Assembly (NCBI RefSeq): GCF_035920345.1
Contig: NZ_CP109149.1
Location: 3,286,001-3,350,000 of the forward strand
Source: Nocardia vinacea
Lineage (GTDB): Bacteria > Actinomycetota > Actinomycetes > Mycobacteriales > Mycobacteriaceae
Direction: 5' to 3'
Length of the DNA: 64,000 nt
This document shows positions 1 through 9,775 of this stretch, one piece after another. Made by a program: the position numbers and the translations under genes. The notes beneath the pieces were generated by a model, which saw only the letters and a program-made list of their open reading frames with translations, searched no databases and was not told where the DNA came from. Position 1 is the first letter of the stretch; every line of letters begins with the position of its first letter.

Positions 1-370
1 AACGACCCTCACACCCGATGCCGCGCTGACCTCTCCGGTCTCCGGCAGGTTGGTCTTCCGCGGTCACCAGGATCTGCGCATCCTGCTGGCCGCGGCGTAC
101 GGCAGCCTCGGCGGGCTGCGCTGGACCGAGCACATCGGCGAGGGTGCGCGCCGAGTTCTGCTCGCCGAGGCCGCCGTCGGACCATTCCGGATGACCGAGG
201 CCATGATCCTCGAATTGGCCGCCGACGGCCGCATCCGCCGGCTCGAACCACACCTGCGGCCCTGGCTCCCGCTGACCCTGCTTGCGGTGAAGCTGGCGCC
301 GCGCCTACTTCGTCATCCGGGCGTCATGCGGCGCGCGCTGTCACGTTTCGACCAACCCGTCGCCGGTTAG
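1..370 (+). CDS. C-terminal end of an unrecognised protein (5' end outside window)
   Basis: A reading frame is open from base 2 to a TAG stop at 368-370, giving about 122 residues. I see no signature motif. The tail carries a leucine/proline-rich helix (LPLTLLAVKLAPRLL) and an arginine-rich end, which could be a short membrane or amphipathic segment. The last 30 bases overlap, tail to tail, the 3' end of the ABC-F gene on the other strand. I cannot assign a function. A first in-window start (TTG near 50) is possible, but the frame is open to the edge, so truncation by the window is the simpler reading. Confidence 0.55.
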   Translation, partial: TTLTPDAALTSPVSGRLVFRGHQDLRILLAAAYGSLGGLRWTEHIGEGARRVLLAEAAVGPFRMTEAMILELAADGRIRRLEPHLRPWLPLTLLAVKLAPRLLRHPGVMRRALSRFDQPVAG

Positions 371-1921
371 TTCGAGACGTCTGGTCACCCCGATGTCGTC
401 GAGGAAACGAGGGTCGTGGCTGACGACGATCAGTGCGCCCTCGTAGTTGGCCAGGGCCTGGGTGAGGTGGTCGAGGCTGGGCAGGTCGAGGTTATTGGTG
501 GGCTCGTCGAGCAGCAGCAGCTTCGGGGCCGGATCGGCGAGCAGGAGCATAGCCAGGGCCGCGCGCAGGCGTTCACCGCCGGACAGCGCCGCCGCCGCGA
601 CGTCGGCGTCAGCGCCGCGGAACAGGAAGCGGGCCAGTTGGGCTCGGATCCGTTCGGCGGCCACATGTGGTGCGGTCGCGGCGACATTCTCGAAGACCGT
701 GCGTTGCTCGTCGAAGATGTCGAGGCGCTGTGGCAGTATGCGCCACGGCACCTGCGGCGGTTCGGCGGCGATGCGGTGCAGCAGTGTGGTTTTGCCCGCG
801 CCGTTGCGGCCGGTCAGTGCGCTCCGCTCCGGACCGGAGACCCGCAATGTCACGGTCGGACCGCACGCCAATTCCACCTCCTCGAGATTGATGACGTCCT
901 GGCCCGGGTAGAGCCGGGTGTCCGGCAGGTCGATGCGGATCTGCCGGTCGTCGCGCAACAGGTCCTCGGCCTGCTGCAGCTGCTCCTTCGCGGTGTCCAG
1001 CTTTTCGATGTGGTTATTGCGCAGCTTGCCCGCCGACACCTGCGCCGCCCGCTTGCGTGCGCCCATGACGATCTTCGGCTCACGTTTGTTCTCGAACATC
1101 TTCTGCCCGTAGCGCGCTCGGCGATCGAGTTTGATCCGGGTGTCGACCAGCTCGCGTGCCTGTTTGCGAACGTCACTGCGCGCGTCCCGGATTGCGGCGC
1201 GCGCCACCTCCTGCTCCGCGTCGACGATCCGCTCGTATTCACTGAAATTGCCGCCGAACAAACGTAATTCACCCTGACGCAATTCGGCGATAGTGGACAT
1301 CCGCTCCAGCAGCTCGCGGTCGTGGCTGACCGTGAGGACGGTGCCGGAGAACTGGGCGACGACCTCGTAGAGCCGTTGACGGGCAACGTGATCCAGGTTG
1401 TTGGTCGGCTCGTCGAGCAGCAGCACGTCCGGATCGCGCAGCAGCTCGGCGACCAGGCCGAGCAGCACCGTCTCGCCGCCCGAGAGGGTTTCCAGACGGC
1501 GGTCCAGCTGTTCGGTCGAGTCGGCGAGGTAGTGCAGGCCCAGTCGGCCGAGCAGCGCGATGGCACTCTCCTCGACATCCCACTGCGCGCCGACGATCTC
1601 GAAGTCGGACTCGTCGCCGAGGCCGGACTCGATGCGGTGCAATGCCTTTCGTGTCTCGGCGATGCCCAGCACCGCGTCGACGCGCTGACCGTCGCCGAGG
1701 CCGAGATCTTGGCGCAGATAGCCCAGCCGCCCGGTGACCGTGATCGAACCGCGCGCCGGTACAAGCTCACCCGCGATCAGCCGCAGCAGGGTGGACTTGC
1801 CCGCACCGTTGCCGCCGACCAGGCCGAGGTGGCCGGGGCCGAGCACCGAGTCCAGACCGTCGAAGACGGGTGTGCCATCGGGCCAGGAGAAAGTGAGATC
1901 GGAAAGAGACAGATTGGTCAT
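341..1921 (-). CDS. ABC-F family ATP-binding protein
   Basis: This 526-residue soluble protein has two ABC ATPase domains and no membrane segments, the architecture of ABC-F ribosome-associated factors (Uup/EttA/antibiotic-resistance types). The first domain has Walker A at 36-44 (GGNGAGKST), signature LSGGE at 146-150 and Walker B with DEPTNNLD near 170-177. The second has Walker A at 371-379 (GRNGAGKTT), LSGGE at 446-450 and another DEPTNNLD. The linker at about 205-330 is arginine- and lysine-rich and helical, as expected of the P-site tRNA-interaction region. In M. tuberculosis the gene after apt is relA; here it is this ATPase. Whether it is a housekeeping or a drug-resistance ABC-F cannot be told from sequence alone. 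Confidence 0.9.
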   Translation of the reverse strand: MTNLSLSDLTFSWPDGTPVFDGLDSVLGPGHLGLVGGNGAGKSTLLRLIAGELVPARGSITVTGRLGYLRQDLGLGDGQRVDAVLGIAETRKALHRIESGLGDESDFEIVGAQWDVEESAIALLGRLGLHYLADSTEQLDRRLETLSGGETVLLGLVAELLRDPDVLLLDEPTNNLDHVARQRLYEVVAQFSGTVLTVSHDRELLERMSTIAELRQGELRLFGGNFSEYERIVDAEQEVARAAIRDARSDVRKQARELVDTRIKLDRRARYGQKMFENKREPKIVMGARKRAAQVSAGKLRNNHIEKLDTAKEQLQQAEDLLRDDRQIRIDLPDTRLYPGQDVINLEEVELACGPTVTLRVSGPERSALTGRNGAGKTTLLHRIAAEPPQVPWRILPQRLDIFDEQRTVFENVAATAPHVAAERIRAQLARFLFRGADADVAAAALSGGERLRAALAMLLLADPAPKLLLLDEPTNNLDLPSLDHLTQALANYEGALIVVSHDPRFLDDIGVTRRLELTGDGLVET

Positions 1922-2239
1922 GTGGACCCCAGAGGTTGCGCGGAATGCGGCGCACAGGATGCGGGCCGCCCGAGTGGCTACCTCATGAGAGCAACGACAT
2001 GACTCCGATCAACGGGGATGAGACCCTTCTAGATTAAACACATCCGCGAATGTCGCGCCACTGATATTTCGATCACACGCTGTGTCCGGAACGCCGCGGC
2101 GGCTCCGATCTATGTGTGAAACACCGTGGATTCGCCGCGCCTGATCGGTCACGTCTCGAATCTCGGTGATCCAGGTATCCACATACGCGTCGGCGGCCTC
2201 CCCCCGAGGCCGACTTGCAGCGACCGATGGCCGAACGAC
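1922..2239. other. 318-bp intergenic region upstream of the ABC-F gene
   Basis: No gene is convincing here. On the minus strand there is an AT-rich stretch (TTTAATCTAG, about 2030-2040) that could hold a -10 box, and a minimal five-codon reading frame at 2000-1983. The remainder, towards the apt stop at 2240, shows nothing recognisable. Confidence 0.4.
1983..2000 (-). promoter_or_regulatory. Candidate five-codon leader peptide (MSLLS) before the ABC-F gene
   Basis: The minus strand reads ATG TCG TTG CTC TCA TGA, preceded by GGAG and ending about 60 bases before the ABC-F start. Resistance-type ABC-F genes are often controlled by ribosome-mediated attenuation over such minimal leaders. This is only a positional and motif argument; no anti-terminator structure was worked out. 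Confidence 0.2.
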
Positions 2240-2812
2240 CTAGACCCGCACCACCGAACTCAACGGGTAATCGCCCTGGCGATCCCGACCATTGAGGAAA
2301 CTCAACTCCAGAACCACTGCGGCCGCTATGATTTCGGCACCGGCGGCCTGGAACAGCTCCGCGGCGGCAGCCAACGTGCCGCCCGTGGCCAGCACATCGT
2401 CGAGCAGCAGAATGCGCCGCCCCTTCAGCTCGACACCGTCGGCCGGAATCTCTAGCGATGCGGTGCCGTACTCGAGGCTGTACTCACGCGAGATGACCGG
2501 CGGCGGCAACTTCCCGGCCTTGCGCACCGCCATGACACCGGTCCCCAGCGTCGCGGCAACGCCGGCCCCGAGGATGAAGCCGCGAGCGTCTACGCCCGCA
2601 ACCAGGTCGGCATCGGGCGCGCACGCCGCGAGGCAGTCGATGACGGCCCGGAAACCCTCCGGATCGGCAAAGACCGGCGTGAGATCGGCGAAGCGAATGC
2701 CGGGAGAGGGGAAATCGTCGCGCCAGCGGGTCAGGCGTTCGACCAGTTCGGCCGCCTTCCCGGTCCGCTCGGCTAGGACGTCGTCCGATTCCACCGCCGC
2801 ATGCTTGCTCAT
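2240..2812 (-). CDS. apt: Adenine phosphoribosyltransferase
   Basis: Converts adenine and PRPP to AMP in purine salvage. The 190-residue protein carries the PRPP-binding loop LLLDDVLATGGTL and the type I phosphoribosyltransferase fold (GVDARGFILG, SREYSLEYGTASLEI). I chose the ATG at 2812 because GGAGAGG sits seven bases upstream. A GTG at 2836 would add eight residues without a better ribosome site. It follows the lipoprotein gene by 37 bases, as in M. tuberculosis (Rv2585c-apt). Confidence 0.95.
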   Translation of the reverse strand: MSKHAAVESDDVLAERTGKAAELVERLTRWRDDFPSPGIRFADLTPVFADPEGFRAVIDCLAACAPDADLVAGVDARGFILGAGVAATLGTGVMAVRKAGKLPPPVISREYSLEYGTASLEIPADGVELKGRRILLLDDVLATGGTLAAAAELFQAAGAEIIAAAVVLELSFLNGRDRQGDYPLSSVVRV

Positions 2813-2849
2813 CGACACCTCTCCATGGTTACTCACCCACCAACACCTG

Positions 2850-4556
2850 TCACCGCTTCAACACCCAGCGGTCCATGTTCCAGCCGGTGCCCGCCTGGGT
2901 GGGCCCGGCTATGCCGTTCTGCAGACCGTTGCCGAACGCGATGGTGCGGGGCGTGACGAACAACGGAATGCTCGGCATCTCCGCCCACAGCAGGTTCTCG
3001 GCCTCGGTGCGCAGATTCAGCGTTGTGGTCGAGTTGTCGTCGCCCGCAAGCTGATCGGTGATCGAATCGTAGCGGCCGTTACCGAAGCGACCGAAATTGA
3101 TCCCGCTACCGGTGCGCAACGCGCTGGTAGCAGCCACGCCGGTCTCGGATCCGGCCGGACCCGGGGCCGATGCGGTGCTGCCGAGGACGGCGTCGACTTT
3201 GCCCTCGGTGAGCTGAGACGGCGTGAAATCGGCGGATCCGGCATCCACCACATTGATACCGGCCGGTTTGCATGCGTCAGCGATCATCTGCACGGTCTGA
3301 GCGCGCCGATCGTCCGGCTTCACATATCCGATCCGAATAGTCGGCTTGGCCGCACCGGCGCTCGCGGCCGCCGCGGTCGCATCACCGCCGCGGTACTTGT
3401 CGGCCGCACCGATCACGTTCGGGTAATACAGCGAATCCTGCTGTGTGATACGAGAATTCAGCACCGCCGTGCCGAGTCCGGTCTTCGGCGCATCCTTGGC
3501 CTTGCCGAGCTTGTCGAACAGGTCCTGGCGCGGCACACAAAATGCGAAACCGCGCCGCGCGTCGGCCGAGGCGAACACCCCCGAAGTAGCGAGCACCAAC
3601 TGCTCGGCACCGCGCCCGGGCACGGTCCGCACCGAAAAACCGTCCAGATTGATGTCTTTCACCGATCCCGCGCCGATATCGATGACCCCGACCGCATTGT
3701 CGCCGACCTTCGCCTTCAGATCGGCGGTCTTCGGATAGACCACGATCCGCCCGGTCTCAGGCTTATTGCCCCACCAGCGCTCGTTCGCCACGAGAACCAG
3801 CCCGTCCTTGGCGGAGTAGGAATCGATCCGATACGGCCCCGACGACGGGAACCGCGAAATGTCGACCTTGTCCGCGCCGATCGTCCACCCGTTGTTCCAG
3901 AAGTCGGCGATCCGCTGCAGCGCGGCCTGATCACCGGACTGCACGGCCGTCACCACATTCGGCACATTCGCCACCCGAGCGGCGACATGCGCGGGCATCA
4001 ACTCACCCGCGGTGAACAGGTGGCGCCACGGCAGGTAGTGGTGGTCGGCGCGGAACACGACGGTGGCGTCCTTGGATCCCGGCTGACAGTCCACCCGTTC
4101 GATATCGGCGTATCCGGCGGTGCTCGCGGCGTCGAAGAGCGGAACCTGGCCGCGGTCACCGGCTTTGGTGTAGCGGCCGCTGCGCGCCGCCCAGGCGAGC
4201 ACCAGATCGTCACATGACGTCGGCACGCCGTCGGAGTACACCCCGTCCGCATTGAGCCGGTACTGCACCGTCTGCGCCTCGCCCGGCACCTCTTTCGCGG
4301 TGCCGACATCGGTGTCCGCGACCTGCTGACCGTCCGGTCCGGTGTAGAAGAACCCGGTCAGCACCCGCGCGAACACCGCATCCGAGCCGCTACTCGCACC
4401 GAGCGTGGTAGCGCCGTTGTAGGTGGCGATCACCGCGTCGACGGCATAGCCGATGGAAGGCACCTGGTTCTGGCTGGAGCACCCGGCCATCACCGTGGCG
4501 ACCACGGTGCCCGCAGCCACCGCTCCGATCAGACGTGCCGCTAGCGACTGCTTCAT
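2850..4556 (-). CDS. ABC-transporter-type substrate-binding lipoprotein (peptide-binding family 5)
   Basis: A 568-residue exported lipoprotein. The N-terminus has a basic start (MKQSLAARL), a hydrophobic core and a lipobox ending in AGC at residues 24-26, so Cys26 should be lipidated. The body resembles SBP_bac_5/DppA proteins (VQYRLNADGVYSDG, WTIGADK, PSSGPYRI). No permease or ATPase genes are adjacent. Instead the gene sits directly behind secDF, exactly as Rv2585c does in mycobacteria, suggesting a conserved but poorly defined envelope role rather than classical peptide import. An upstream in-frame extension exists but lies inside secF and lacks a signal peptide, so the start at 4556 (after a GGGG-containing ribosome site) is preferred. 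Confidence 0.85.
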   Translation of the reverse strand: MKQSLAARLIGAVAAGTVVATVMAGCSSQNQVPSIGYAVDAVIATYNGATTLGASSGSDAVFARVLTGFFYTGPDGQQVADTDVGTAKEVPGEAQTVQYRLNADGVYSDGVPTSCDDLVLAWAARSGRYTKAGDRGQVPLFDAASTAGYADIERVDCQPGSKDATVVFRADHHYLPWRHLFTAGELMPAHVAARVANVPNVVTAVQSGDQAALQRIADFWNNGWTIGADKVDISRFPSSGPYRIDSYSAKDGLVLVANERWWGNKPETGRIVVYPKTADLKAKVGDNAVGVIDIGAGSVKDINLDGFSVRTVPGRGAEQLVLATSGVFASADARRGFAFCVPRQDLFDKLGKAKDAPKTGLGTAVLNSRITQQDSLYYPNVIGAADKYRGGDATAAAASAGAAKPTIRIGYVKPDDRRAQTVQMIADACKPAGINVVDAGSADFTPSQLTEGKVDAVLGSTASAPGPAGSETGVAATSALRTGSGINFGRFGNGRYDSITDQLAGDDNSTTTLNLRTEAENLLWAEMPSIPLFVTPRTIAFGNGLQNGIAGPTQAGTGWNMDRWVLKR

Positions 4557-4582
4557 ATATGCAAACCCCTGCCCGTCGGCTG

Positions 4583-5779
4583 TCAGTGCCTGCGCTTGTT
4601 CCGCTTTCCGCTCGGCCGTGCGCCCGGGCGCGGAGCCTGTCCAGGTTCCCGCACGGGACGCGCACCCGGCTCCCGGCCGGTCGCCGCGACCGCGCGCCGC
4701 TCCGCCTCGGCTCCCGCACGCGCCGACGCCACTCCGGCCCGCTTGTTGAGCACCTTCTTGGTGTGCGCCGCGACCGGACCCCACCGCTCCTTGATCGACA
4801 CCAGCAGCGGCACCGCGAAGAAGATCGACGAATACGCGCCGACGATCATGCCGACCAGCTGCACCAGCGCCAGATCCTTCAGCGTGCCGACGCCGAGCAG
4901 CCACACCGCGATCACCAGCATGCCGACAATAGGCAGGATGCCGATGACCGTGGTGTTGATCGAACGCATCAAGGTCTGGTTCGCCGCGAGATTCGCCTGT
5001 TCGGCATAGGTGCGCCGGGTCGTATTGACCACACCGCGGGTGTTCTCCTCGACCTTGTCGAAGACGACGACATTGTCGTAGAGCACGTAACCGAGGATGG
5101 TCAACAGACCGATCACCGCGGCGGGTGTCACCTCGAAGCCGACCAGCGAGTAGATGCCCGCCGTGACGATCATGTTGAAGAACAGCGAGGCGATCGCCGC
5201 GATCGACATATCCCGTTCGAATCGGATCGCGATATAGACCATGGTGAGCGCGATGAACACGACCAGCGCGATCAACGCCTTCTTGGTGATCTCGCTACCC
5301 CAGGTCTCGCTGATCTCGGCGATGCTGATCGCATTGCGCGAAACGTTGCCGTCCTTGTCCTTCGGCTGGAAGGCATTGAACAGCGCGGTCTGCAGCGCGT
5401 CGGTCTGGGTGGCGCTCAGCGTGTCCGAGCGAACCTGGATGGTCTCCGCCGAGCCTGATCCGACCTTCTGCACCGTCACCGGGGCGTGGCCGATGGTCTG
5501 GGAGTAGATGTCCTCGACCTTCTGCGTGGTGGCCGTCCCCGCCGCGGGCAGCTGGATGCGCGAACCGCCCGCGAAGTCGATGCCGAGGGTGAATCCGCGA
5601 ATTCCGATGCTCAGCAACGAGATCAGCACGAAGGCCGCGGTCAGCCCGTAGTAGAAACGTCGCCGACTGACGATCTTGAATCCGCCGGTACCCGTGTAGA
5701 GGCGCTCGAAGATGCTGTGCTTGGGCATCTCGAAATCGTTCACCTCGTCGGCGAACGGCTCCAGGGTCGAGTTCGTCAT
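4583..5779 (-). CDS. secF: Protein translocase subunit SecF
   Basis: Accessory integral membrane subunit that, with SecD, uses the proton gradient to pull exported proteins through SecYEG. The 398-residue product has the first membrane segment ([18 protein letters not shown]), the SecF motif [13 protein letters not shown] after it, and the C-terminal five-helix bundle ([40 protein letters not shown]). A long basic, Pro/Arg-rich cytoplasmic tail ends the protein. Its ATG overlaps the secD stop by four bases (ATGA), indicating translational coupling. Confidence 0.97.
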   Translation of the reverse strand: MTNSTLEPFADEVNDFEMPKHSIFERLYTGTGGFKIVSRRRFYYGLTAAFVLISLLSIGIRGFTLGIDFAGGSRIQLPAAGTATTQKVEDIYSQTIGHAPVTVQKVGSGSAETIQVRSDTLSATQTDALQTALFNAFQPKDKDGNVSRNAISIAEISETWGSEITKKALIALVVFIALTMVYIAIRFERDMSIAAIASLFFNMIVTAGIYSLVGFEVTPAAVIGLLTILGYVLYDNVVVFDKVEENTRGVVNTTRRTYAEQANLAANQTLMRSINTTVIGILPIVGMLVIAVWLLGVGTLKDLALVQLVGMIVGAYSSIFFAVPLLVSIKERWGPVAAHTKKVLNKRAGVASARAGAEAERRAVAATGREPGARPVREPGQAPRPGARPSGKRNKRRH

Positions 5780-7509
5780 CGTGCCGTCTCCTTAACCAGC
5801 GCCTCGCCGGCCCTGCGCTCCCTGGCCACTTCCTGAATCGCACCGAGCCCGTTGACCGACGGCTTCGCCCAGAACGACGAGCGCGAGGCCAGCATCATCA
5901 GCGGCGCGGTCACCAGATAGAGCACGATCACGTCGAGGACGGTGGTGATACCGAGGGTGAACGCGAAGCCCTTCACCTGACCGGCGGCCAGGATGTAGAG
6001 CACCACCGAGGCGATGAGGCTGACGGTCTTGCCGGAGAGGTTGGTGCGCTGGGCCCGCTGCCAACCGCGCGGCACCGCCGAACGGAAGCTGCGCCCCTCG
6101 CGCATTTCATCCTTGATGCGTTCGAAGAACACCACGAAGGAGTCGGCGGTCAGACCGATACCGATGATCAGACCCGCGATACCGGCCAGATCCAGTGTGA
6201 ATCCGATCCAACGGCCGAGCAGCACGATGATGCCGTATACCGCGATACCCGAGGCGATCAGCGAGAATCCGGCGAGGAAGCCGAGCATCCGGTAGTAGAG
6301 CAGGCAGTACAGCAGCACCACCGCGAGACCGATCGCACCCGCGAGCAGACCCGCGCGCAGCGAGGACAGACCCAGCGTCGCCGAAACCGTCTCGGCTTCG
6401 GAGGTCTGGAACGACAGCGGCAGCGAACCGTACTTCAGGGTGTTCGCGAGTTCCTTGGCGCTGGCCGCGGTGAAGCTACCGGAGATGGTGGTACGACCGC
6501 CCTGCTGCGGACCGGACTGCACGACCGGCGCGCTGACCACCTTCGAGTCGAGTACGAACGCGACCCGCTTGTTGATGTACTCACCAGTCAGCGAGGCCCA
6601 CGCATCACTGCCACCGGATTTGAATTCGAGGTTCACCTCATGGCGCGCCTGCTGCTGGTTGAGCCCGGAGGTGGCGTCCTTGATCTCCTGGCCGTCGATG
6701 CGGCTCTTGTCCAGCAGCAAGATTTCCTTGCCGTCGGTGGAGCAGGTGACCAGTGGCAGATTCGGATCGTCGTTACCGGCGAGCGGATCGGACTTATTGC
6801 AGTCCATCGCGGCCATCGCGGCCTGCTGCACCGTGGCATCGGTGCTCTGCCTGGTCGCCTTGGCGTCCGCGATCTCCTTCTTCGCCTGCTCCTGCGGCGT
6901 CAGACCGCCGGGCGGAGCCGGCGGCGAGGTCGGGGCCTGCGCGGGGAAGACGCGCGGCTGCGGGGTCGACTCCGCCGCGGGCGCGGACTCCGTGGTCGGC
7001 ACCGCCTCGGTGGTGGGCGCGGGCTGGGTCGGCACGGTGCCATCGGGGTTGAGCTGGGTGGTATCCGGCACAGTGCCCGGCGTCGCCGTCCCCGCGGTAC
7101 CCGTCTGTGGCGTGGCCTTACCGCCGACCGCGGGCACCGCCGACAGCACCGGACGGATGTAGAGCTTGGCTGTTGTCGCCAGCGCCTTGGCCTGGCCACC
7201 GTCGTCACCCGGAACCGTGATCACCAGGTTGTCGCCGTCGATGACGACCTCGGAGCCCGAGACACCGAGGCCGTTGACGCGGTTCTCGATGATCGTCTGC
7301 GCCCGGCGCAGGCTGTCCTGGCTGGGCTTGCTGCCGTCGGGGGTCCGCGCGGTCAACGTGACGCGCGTACCACCCTGCAGGTCGATGCCGAGCTTGGGGG
7401 TCGGGGAATGGTCACCGGTGAAGAACACCAGCGCATAGATCACGGCCAGCAGCACGGCGTAGACGCCGAGCAACCGGAGCGGATGCGCCGATCCCTGGGA
7501 AGGTGGCAC
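5776..7509 (-). CDS. secD: Protein translocase subunit SecD
   Basis: Partner of SecF. The 577-residue protein has an N-terminal membrane helix, the SecD motif [14 protein letters not shown], and the C-terminal membrane domain ([47 protein letters not shown]). A low-complexity Thr/Pro/Ala-rich insertion of roughly 80 residues (about 120-200) interrupts the periplasmic P1 region; similar Pro-rich inserts are typical of actinobacterial SecD. It lies 147 bases after yajC on the same strand. Confidence 0.97.
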   Translation of the reverse strand: MPPSQGSAHPLRLLGVYAVLLAVIYALVFFTGDHSPTPKLGIDLQGGTRVTLTARTPDGSKPSQDSLRRAQTIIENRVNGLGVSGSEVVIDGDNLVITVPGDDGGQAKALATTAKLYIRPVLSAVPAVGGKATPQTGTAGTATPGTVPDTTQLNPDGTVPTQPAPTTEAVPTTESAPAAESTPQPRVFPAQAPTSPPAPPGGLTPQEQAKKEIADAKATRQSTDATVQQAAMAAMDCNKSDPLAGNDDPNLPLVTCSTDGKEILLLDKSRIDGQEIKDATSGLNQQQARHEVNLEFKSGGSDAWASLTGEYINKRVAFVLDSKVVSAPVVQSGPQQGGRTTISGSFTAASAKELANTLKYGSLPLSFQTSEAETVSATLGLSSLRAGLLAGAIGLAVVLLYCLLYYRMLGFLAGFSLIASGIAVYGIIVLLGRWIGFTLDLAGIAGLIIGIGLTADSFVVFFERIKDEMREGRSFRSAVPRGWQRAQRTNLSGKTVSLIASVVLYILAAGQVKGFAFTLGITTVLDVIVLYLVTAPLMMLASRSSFWAKPSVNGLGAIQEVARERRAGEALVKETAR

Positions 7510-7656
7510 AGTTCGTCATCTCCTAGGCGGAAGTCGAGGTGGAACAGGCGGGCGCGCACGGCCGAGCACCCGGACGGATGGCCCGCGGCGATCTGCAGCA
7601 CGCGGGCAGGCCCTTTCGAGCGACCTGCAAGCAATCGCTACGGGCCGGTAACCCGA

Positions 7657-8004
7657 TCAGTCTTTGGTCAGCCGGGTCTCGGTCTGCTCCGCGGACTCCT
7701 CGACGAGACCGGCCTCGGTCTCGTCGGTCACGGTCTCATCCGTGGTCTCGTCCTCGGTGCGCACATCGCGGATGGCCTGACGCAGCCACGTGGTGACGAC
7801 GTCCTCGGCGATCTCGAGATCGACCGTGGTGTCGTCGAGATCGACCACGGTTCCGTACAGACCCGACGTGGTGGTGACCTGATCGCCGACCTTCAGGCTT
7901 TCCTGCATGGACGTGACCTTCTCGGCCTCGCGCTTCTGGCGGCGCACACCGAGGAACATGGGCACGAGCAGGGCTACCAGTAGGAGCGGAAACAGAAGTT
8001 CCAT
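7657..8004 (-). CDS. yajC: Preprotein translocase accessory subunit YajC
   Basis: A 115-residue single-span membrane protein that associates with SecDF. It starts with a hydrophobic helix (LLFPLLLVALLVPMFLG) followed by the YajC core (RRQKREAEKVTSMQESLKVG, DQVTTTSGLYGTV). The C-terminal third is an acidic, Thr/Glu-rich tail. First gene of the yajC-secD-secF-lipoprotein-apt set. Confidence 0.95.
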   Translation of the reverse strand: MELLFPLLLVALLVPMFLGVRRQKREAEKVTSMQESLKVGDQVTTTSGLYGTVVDLDDTTVDLEIAEDVVTTWLRQAIRDVRTEDETTDETVTDETEAGLVEESAEQTETRLTKD

Positions 8005-8100
8005 CGTCGAAGTCAGTCCCTAGTCTGTGGGTGGGAATGGGCTATTACCCCAACAGTCTGCCAGCTCATGTCGTCACCACCACACCGGCACACCATTGAC

Positions 8101-8169
8101 GTCCCGGAATCCGGATCTCGAGCCACTCCGGGACAGCACGAACCCCGCGATCGAGCGACGGTCGCGGGG
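8101..8169. terminator. Two adjacent hairpins downstream of the monooxygenase gene
   Basis: Two perfect 8-bp stems lie side by side: GTCCCGGA/TCCGGGAC (8101-8108 with 8127-8134) and CCCCGCGA/TCGCGGGG (8143-8150 with 8162-8169, 11-base loop). The second ends 17 bases beyond the monooxygenase stop. There is no T-run, as is common in actinobacteria. Confidence 0.6.
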
Positions 8170-8186
8170 CTGCGCAATGGGGCGTT

Positions 8187-9677
8187 CTAGGCGGTCTTGC
8201 CATAGGTGTAGTCGTCGAGCGGGAAGCTGACCGCCTCGCGGTGGGCATTGACGGTGCTGGTCGGACGCAGTAGCGCGGCCTCGCCGTGCTGGTTGAAGTA
8301 GTAGCTGCGCGCGGTCGCGCAGTCACCGCCGTAGAACACCGAGGAACCCAACTTCTCGGTGACGCGGTCCAGGAACCGGGTGTTGGCCTGCTCGGTCACC
8401 TCGAAGGTGGTCTCGCCGCGCCGGAACATCTCACCGAGCAACCGGCCCATGTGCTTCATCTGGGCCTCGATGGTGGTGAAGTAGGACAGGCCGCTGTAGG
8501 AGTACGGGCTGTTGAGGCTGAGGAAGTTCGGGAACTTCGGCACGGTGATGCCCTCGTAGGCCTGGAAACGGTTGTCGCGCCAGAACTTTCCGAGGTTGAC
8601 GCCGTCGCGGCCGATGATCTCGATGGCCGGGAAGTTCACATCCCACAGGTTGAAGCCGGTGGCCAAAATCAGGGTATCGATCTCGGTTTTGTTTCCGTCG
8701 GCGGTGACGATGCCATCGGCCTCGATGTGATCGATCGAATTGGTCTCCAACCGGACATTGGGCTGGTTGAACGTCTTGAAGTATTGGTTGGAGAAGGTGG
8801 GGCGCTTGCAGCCGAAGTCGTAGTGCGGGGTGAGCTGCTTGCGAATCTCCTTATCGCGCACCTGGGCCCGCAGATGCGCCTTGGCGAGTACGCCCGCGGC
8901 CATATTCAGCGGCTTGGCCTGCTTGAAGTGCAGTACGCCGACCACCATGAGCGCCTCGAGCATGCTGGTGTTGACCAGCCGCGCGGCCTTCTGAGTGGCC
9001 GGCACGCGCGCGAACAGCTTCTGCACCGGCGCGGGAATCGCGGTGTCGATCTTCGGCACGACCCAGATCGGGGTGCGCTGGAACACGGTGAGTTCCTTGG
9101 TCTTCTTCGCGGCCTCGGGAATCAGCTGCACGGCGGTGGCGCCGGTGCCGATAATGGCGGCCTTGCGACCCGAGAGGTCGAAATCGTCCTCCCACGCGGT
9201 GGTGTGGATGATCTTGCCCGCGAAGGAATCGATGCCGGGAAACGGCGGCGTGTAGGGCTGGGACAGGAAGCCGGTGGCGGTGAGAAGGTAACGGCCGGTG
9301 ACGGTTTCACCGCCCGCGATGGAGACGACCCAGTGCTGGTGCTCCTCGTCCCACCGCGCGCCGTCCACCACGGTGCCGAAACGCATCCGGCGACGCAGCC
9401 CATACTTGTCGGCGACGTGGGCGGCGTACTTCTTGAGCTCCTTGCCCGGCGCGAACAGACGCGTCCAATACGGGTTGGGCTCAAAGGAATACGAGTAGGT
9501 CACCGAGGCGATATCGACCGCGAGACCCGGGTAGTGATTGACATGCCAGGTGCCGCCCAGGTCGTCCTCCCGCTCCAGAATGACGAAATTGCTCAGACCC
9601 AGCCGGTCGAGCTCGATACCCGCTCCCATGCCGCCGAATCCCGCACCGATCACGACCGCGTCGTATTGAGGCGCCAC
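8187..9677 (-). CDS. FAD-dependent Baeyer-Villiger-type monooxygenase
   Basis: A 496-residue soluble NADPH/FAD oxygenase that would oxidise a ketone or related carbonyl; the substrate is unknown. The N-terminal FAD Rossmann motif is GAGFGG (11-16), the second dinucleotide motif is GTGATA (177-182), and between them is the Baeyer-Villiger fingerprint FAGKIIHTTAW (152-162), matching FxGxxxHxxxW. It is divergent from a TetR regulator, and two palindromes in the gap overlap its promoter region, so repression by that regulator is likely. A strong ribosome site (AGGAGG reversed at 9684-9689) supports the start. Confidence 0.92.
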   Translation of the reverse strand: MAPQYDAVVIGAGFGGMGAGIELDRLGLSNFVILEREDDLGGTWHVNHYPGLAVDIASVTYSYSFEPNPYWTRLFAPGKELKKYAAHVADKYGLRRRMRFGTVVDGARWDEEHQHWVVSIAGGETVTGRYLLTATGFLSQPYTPPFPGIDSFAGKIIHTTAWEDDFDLSGRKAAIIGTGATAVQLIPEAAKKTKELTVFQRTPIWVVPKIDTAIPAPVQKLFARVPATQKAARLVNTSMLEALMVVGVLHFKQAKPLNMAAGVLAKAHLRAQVRDKEIRKQLTPHYDFGCKRPTFSNQYFKTFNQPNVRLETNSIDHIEADGIVTADGNKTEIDTLILATGFNLWDVNFPAIEIIGRDGVNLGKFWRDNRFQAYEGITVPKFPNFLSLNSPYSYSGLSYFTTIEAQMKHMGRLLGEMFRRGETTFEVTEQANTRFLDRVTEKLGSSVFYGGDCATARSYYFNQHGEAALLRPTSTVNAHREAVSFPLDDYTYGKTA

Positions 9678-9696
9678 GTCGAACCTCCTGCTTTAA

Positions 9697-9736
9697 ACAT
9701 TCCATCGGGAATGTAGGAACCATTCCTCACGGAATG
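9697..9736. promoter_or_regulatory. Tandem palindromic operators for the TetR regulator
   Basis: Two near-identical palindromes: ACATTCC-ATCG-GGAATGT at 9697-9714 and CATTCC-TCAC-GGAATG at 9721-9736. Both have four-base spacers, and their centres are 23 bp apart (about two helix turns). A further CATTCC half-site is at 9743-9748. The arrangement between divergent monooxygenase and tetR genes is classic for autoregulated TetR control. Confidence 0.8.
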
Positions 9737-9775
9737 ACACATCATTCCGTTTGTGAACACCGTATCATCGGACAG

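Noticed and set aside
416..1267. Long plus-strand frame opposite the ABC-F gene
   Set aside because: It is the GC-rich antisense shadow of a gene with all family motifs, and has no plausible domain or ribosome site.
2292..4217. 641-codon plus-strand frame
   Set aside because: It lies antisense to apt and the substrate-binding lipoprotein. Its composition (Arg, Ser and Pro runs) is typical of a shadow frame in high-GC DNA.
9734..9775. ATG start for the TetR regulator
   Set aside because: The codon lies within the second operator palindrome and upstream of the likely transcription start, so GTG 9776 is preferred.
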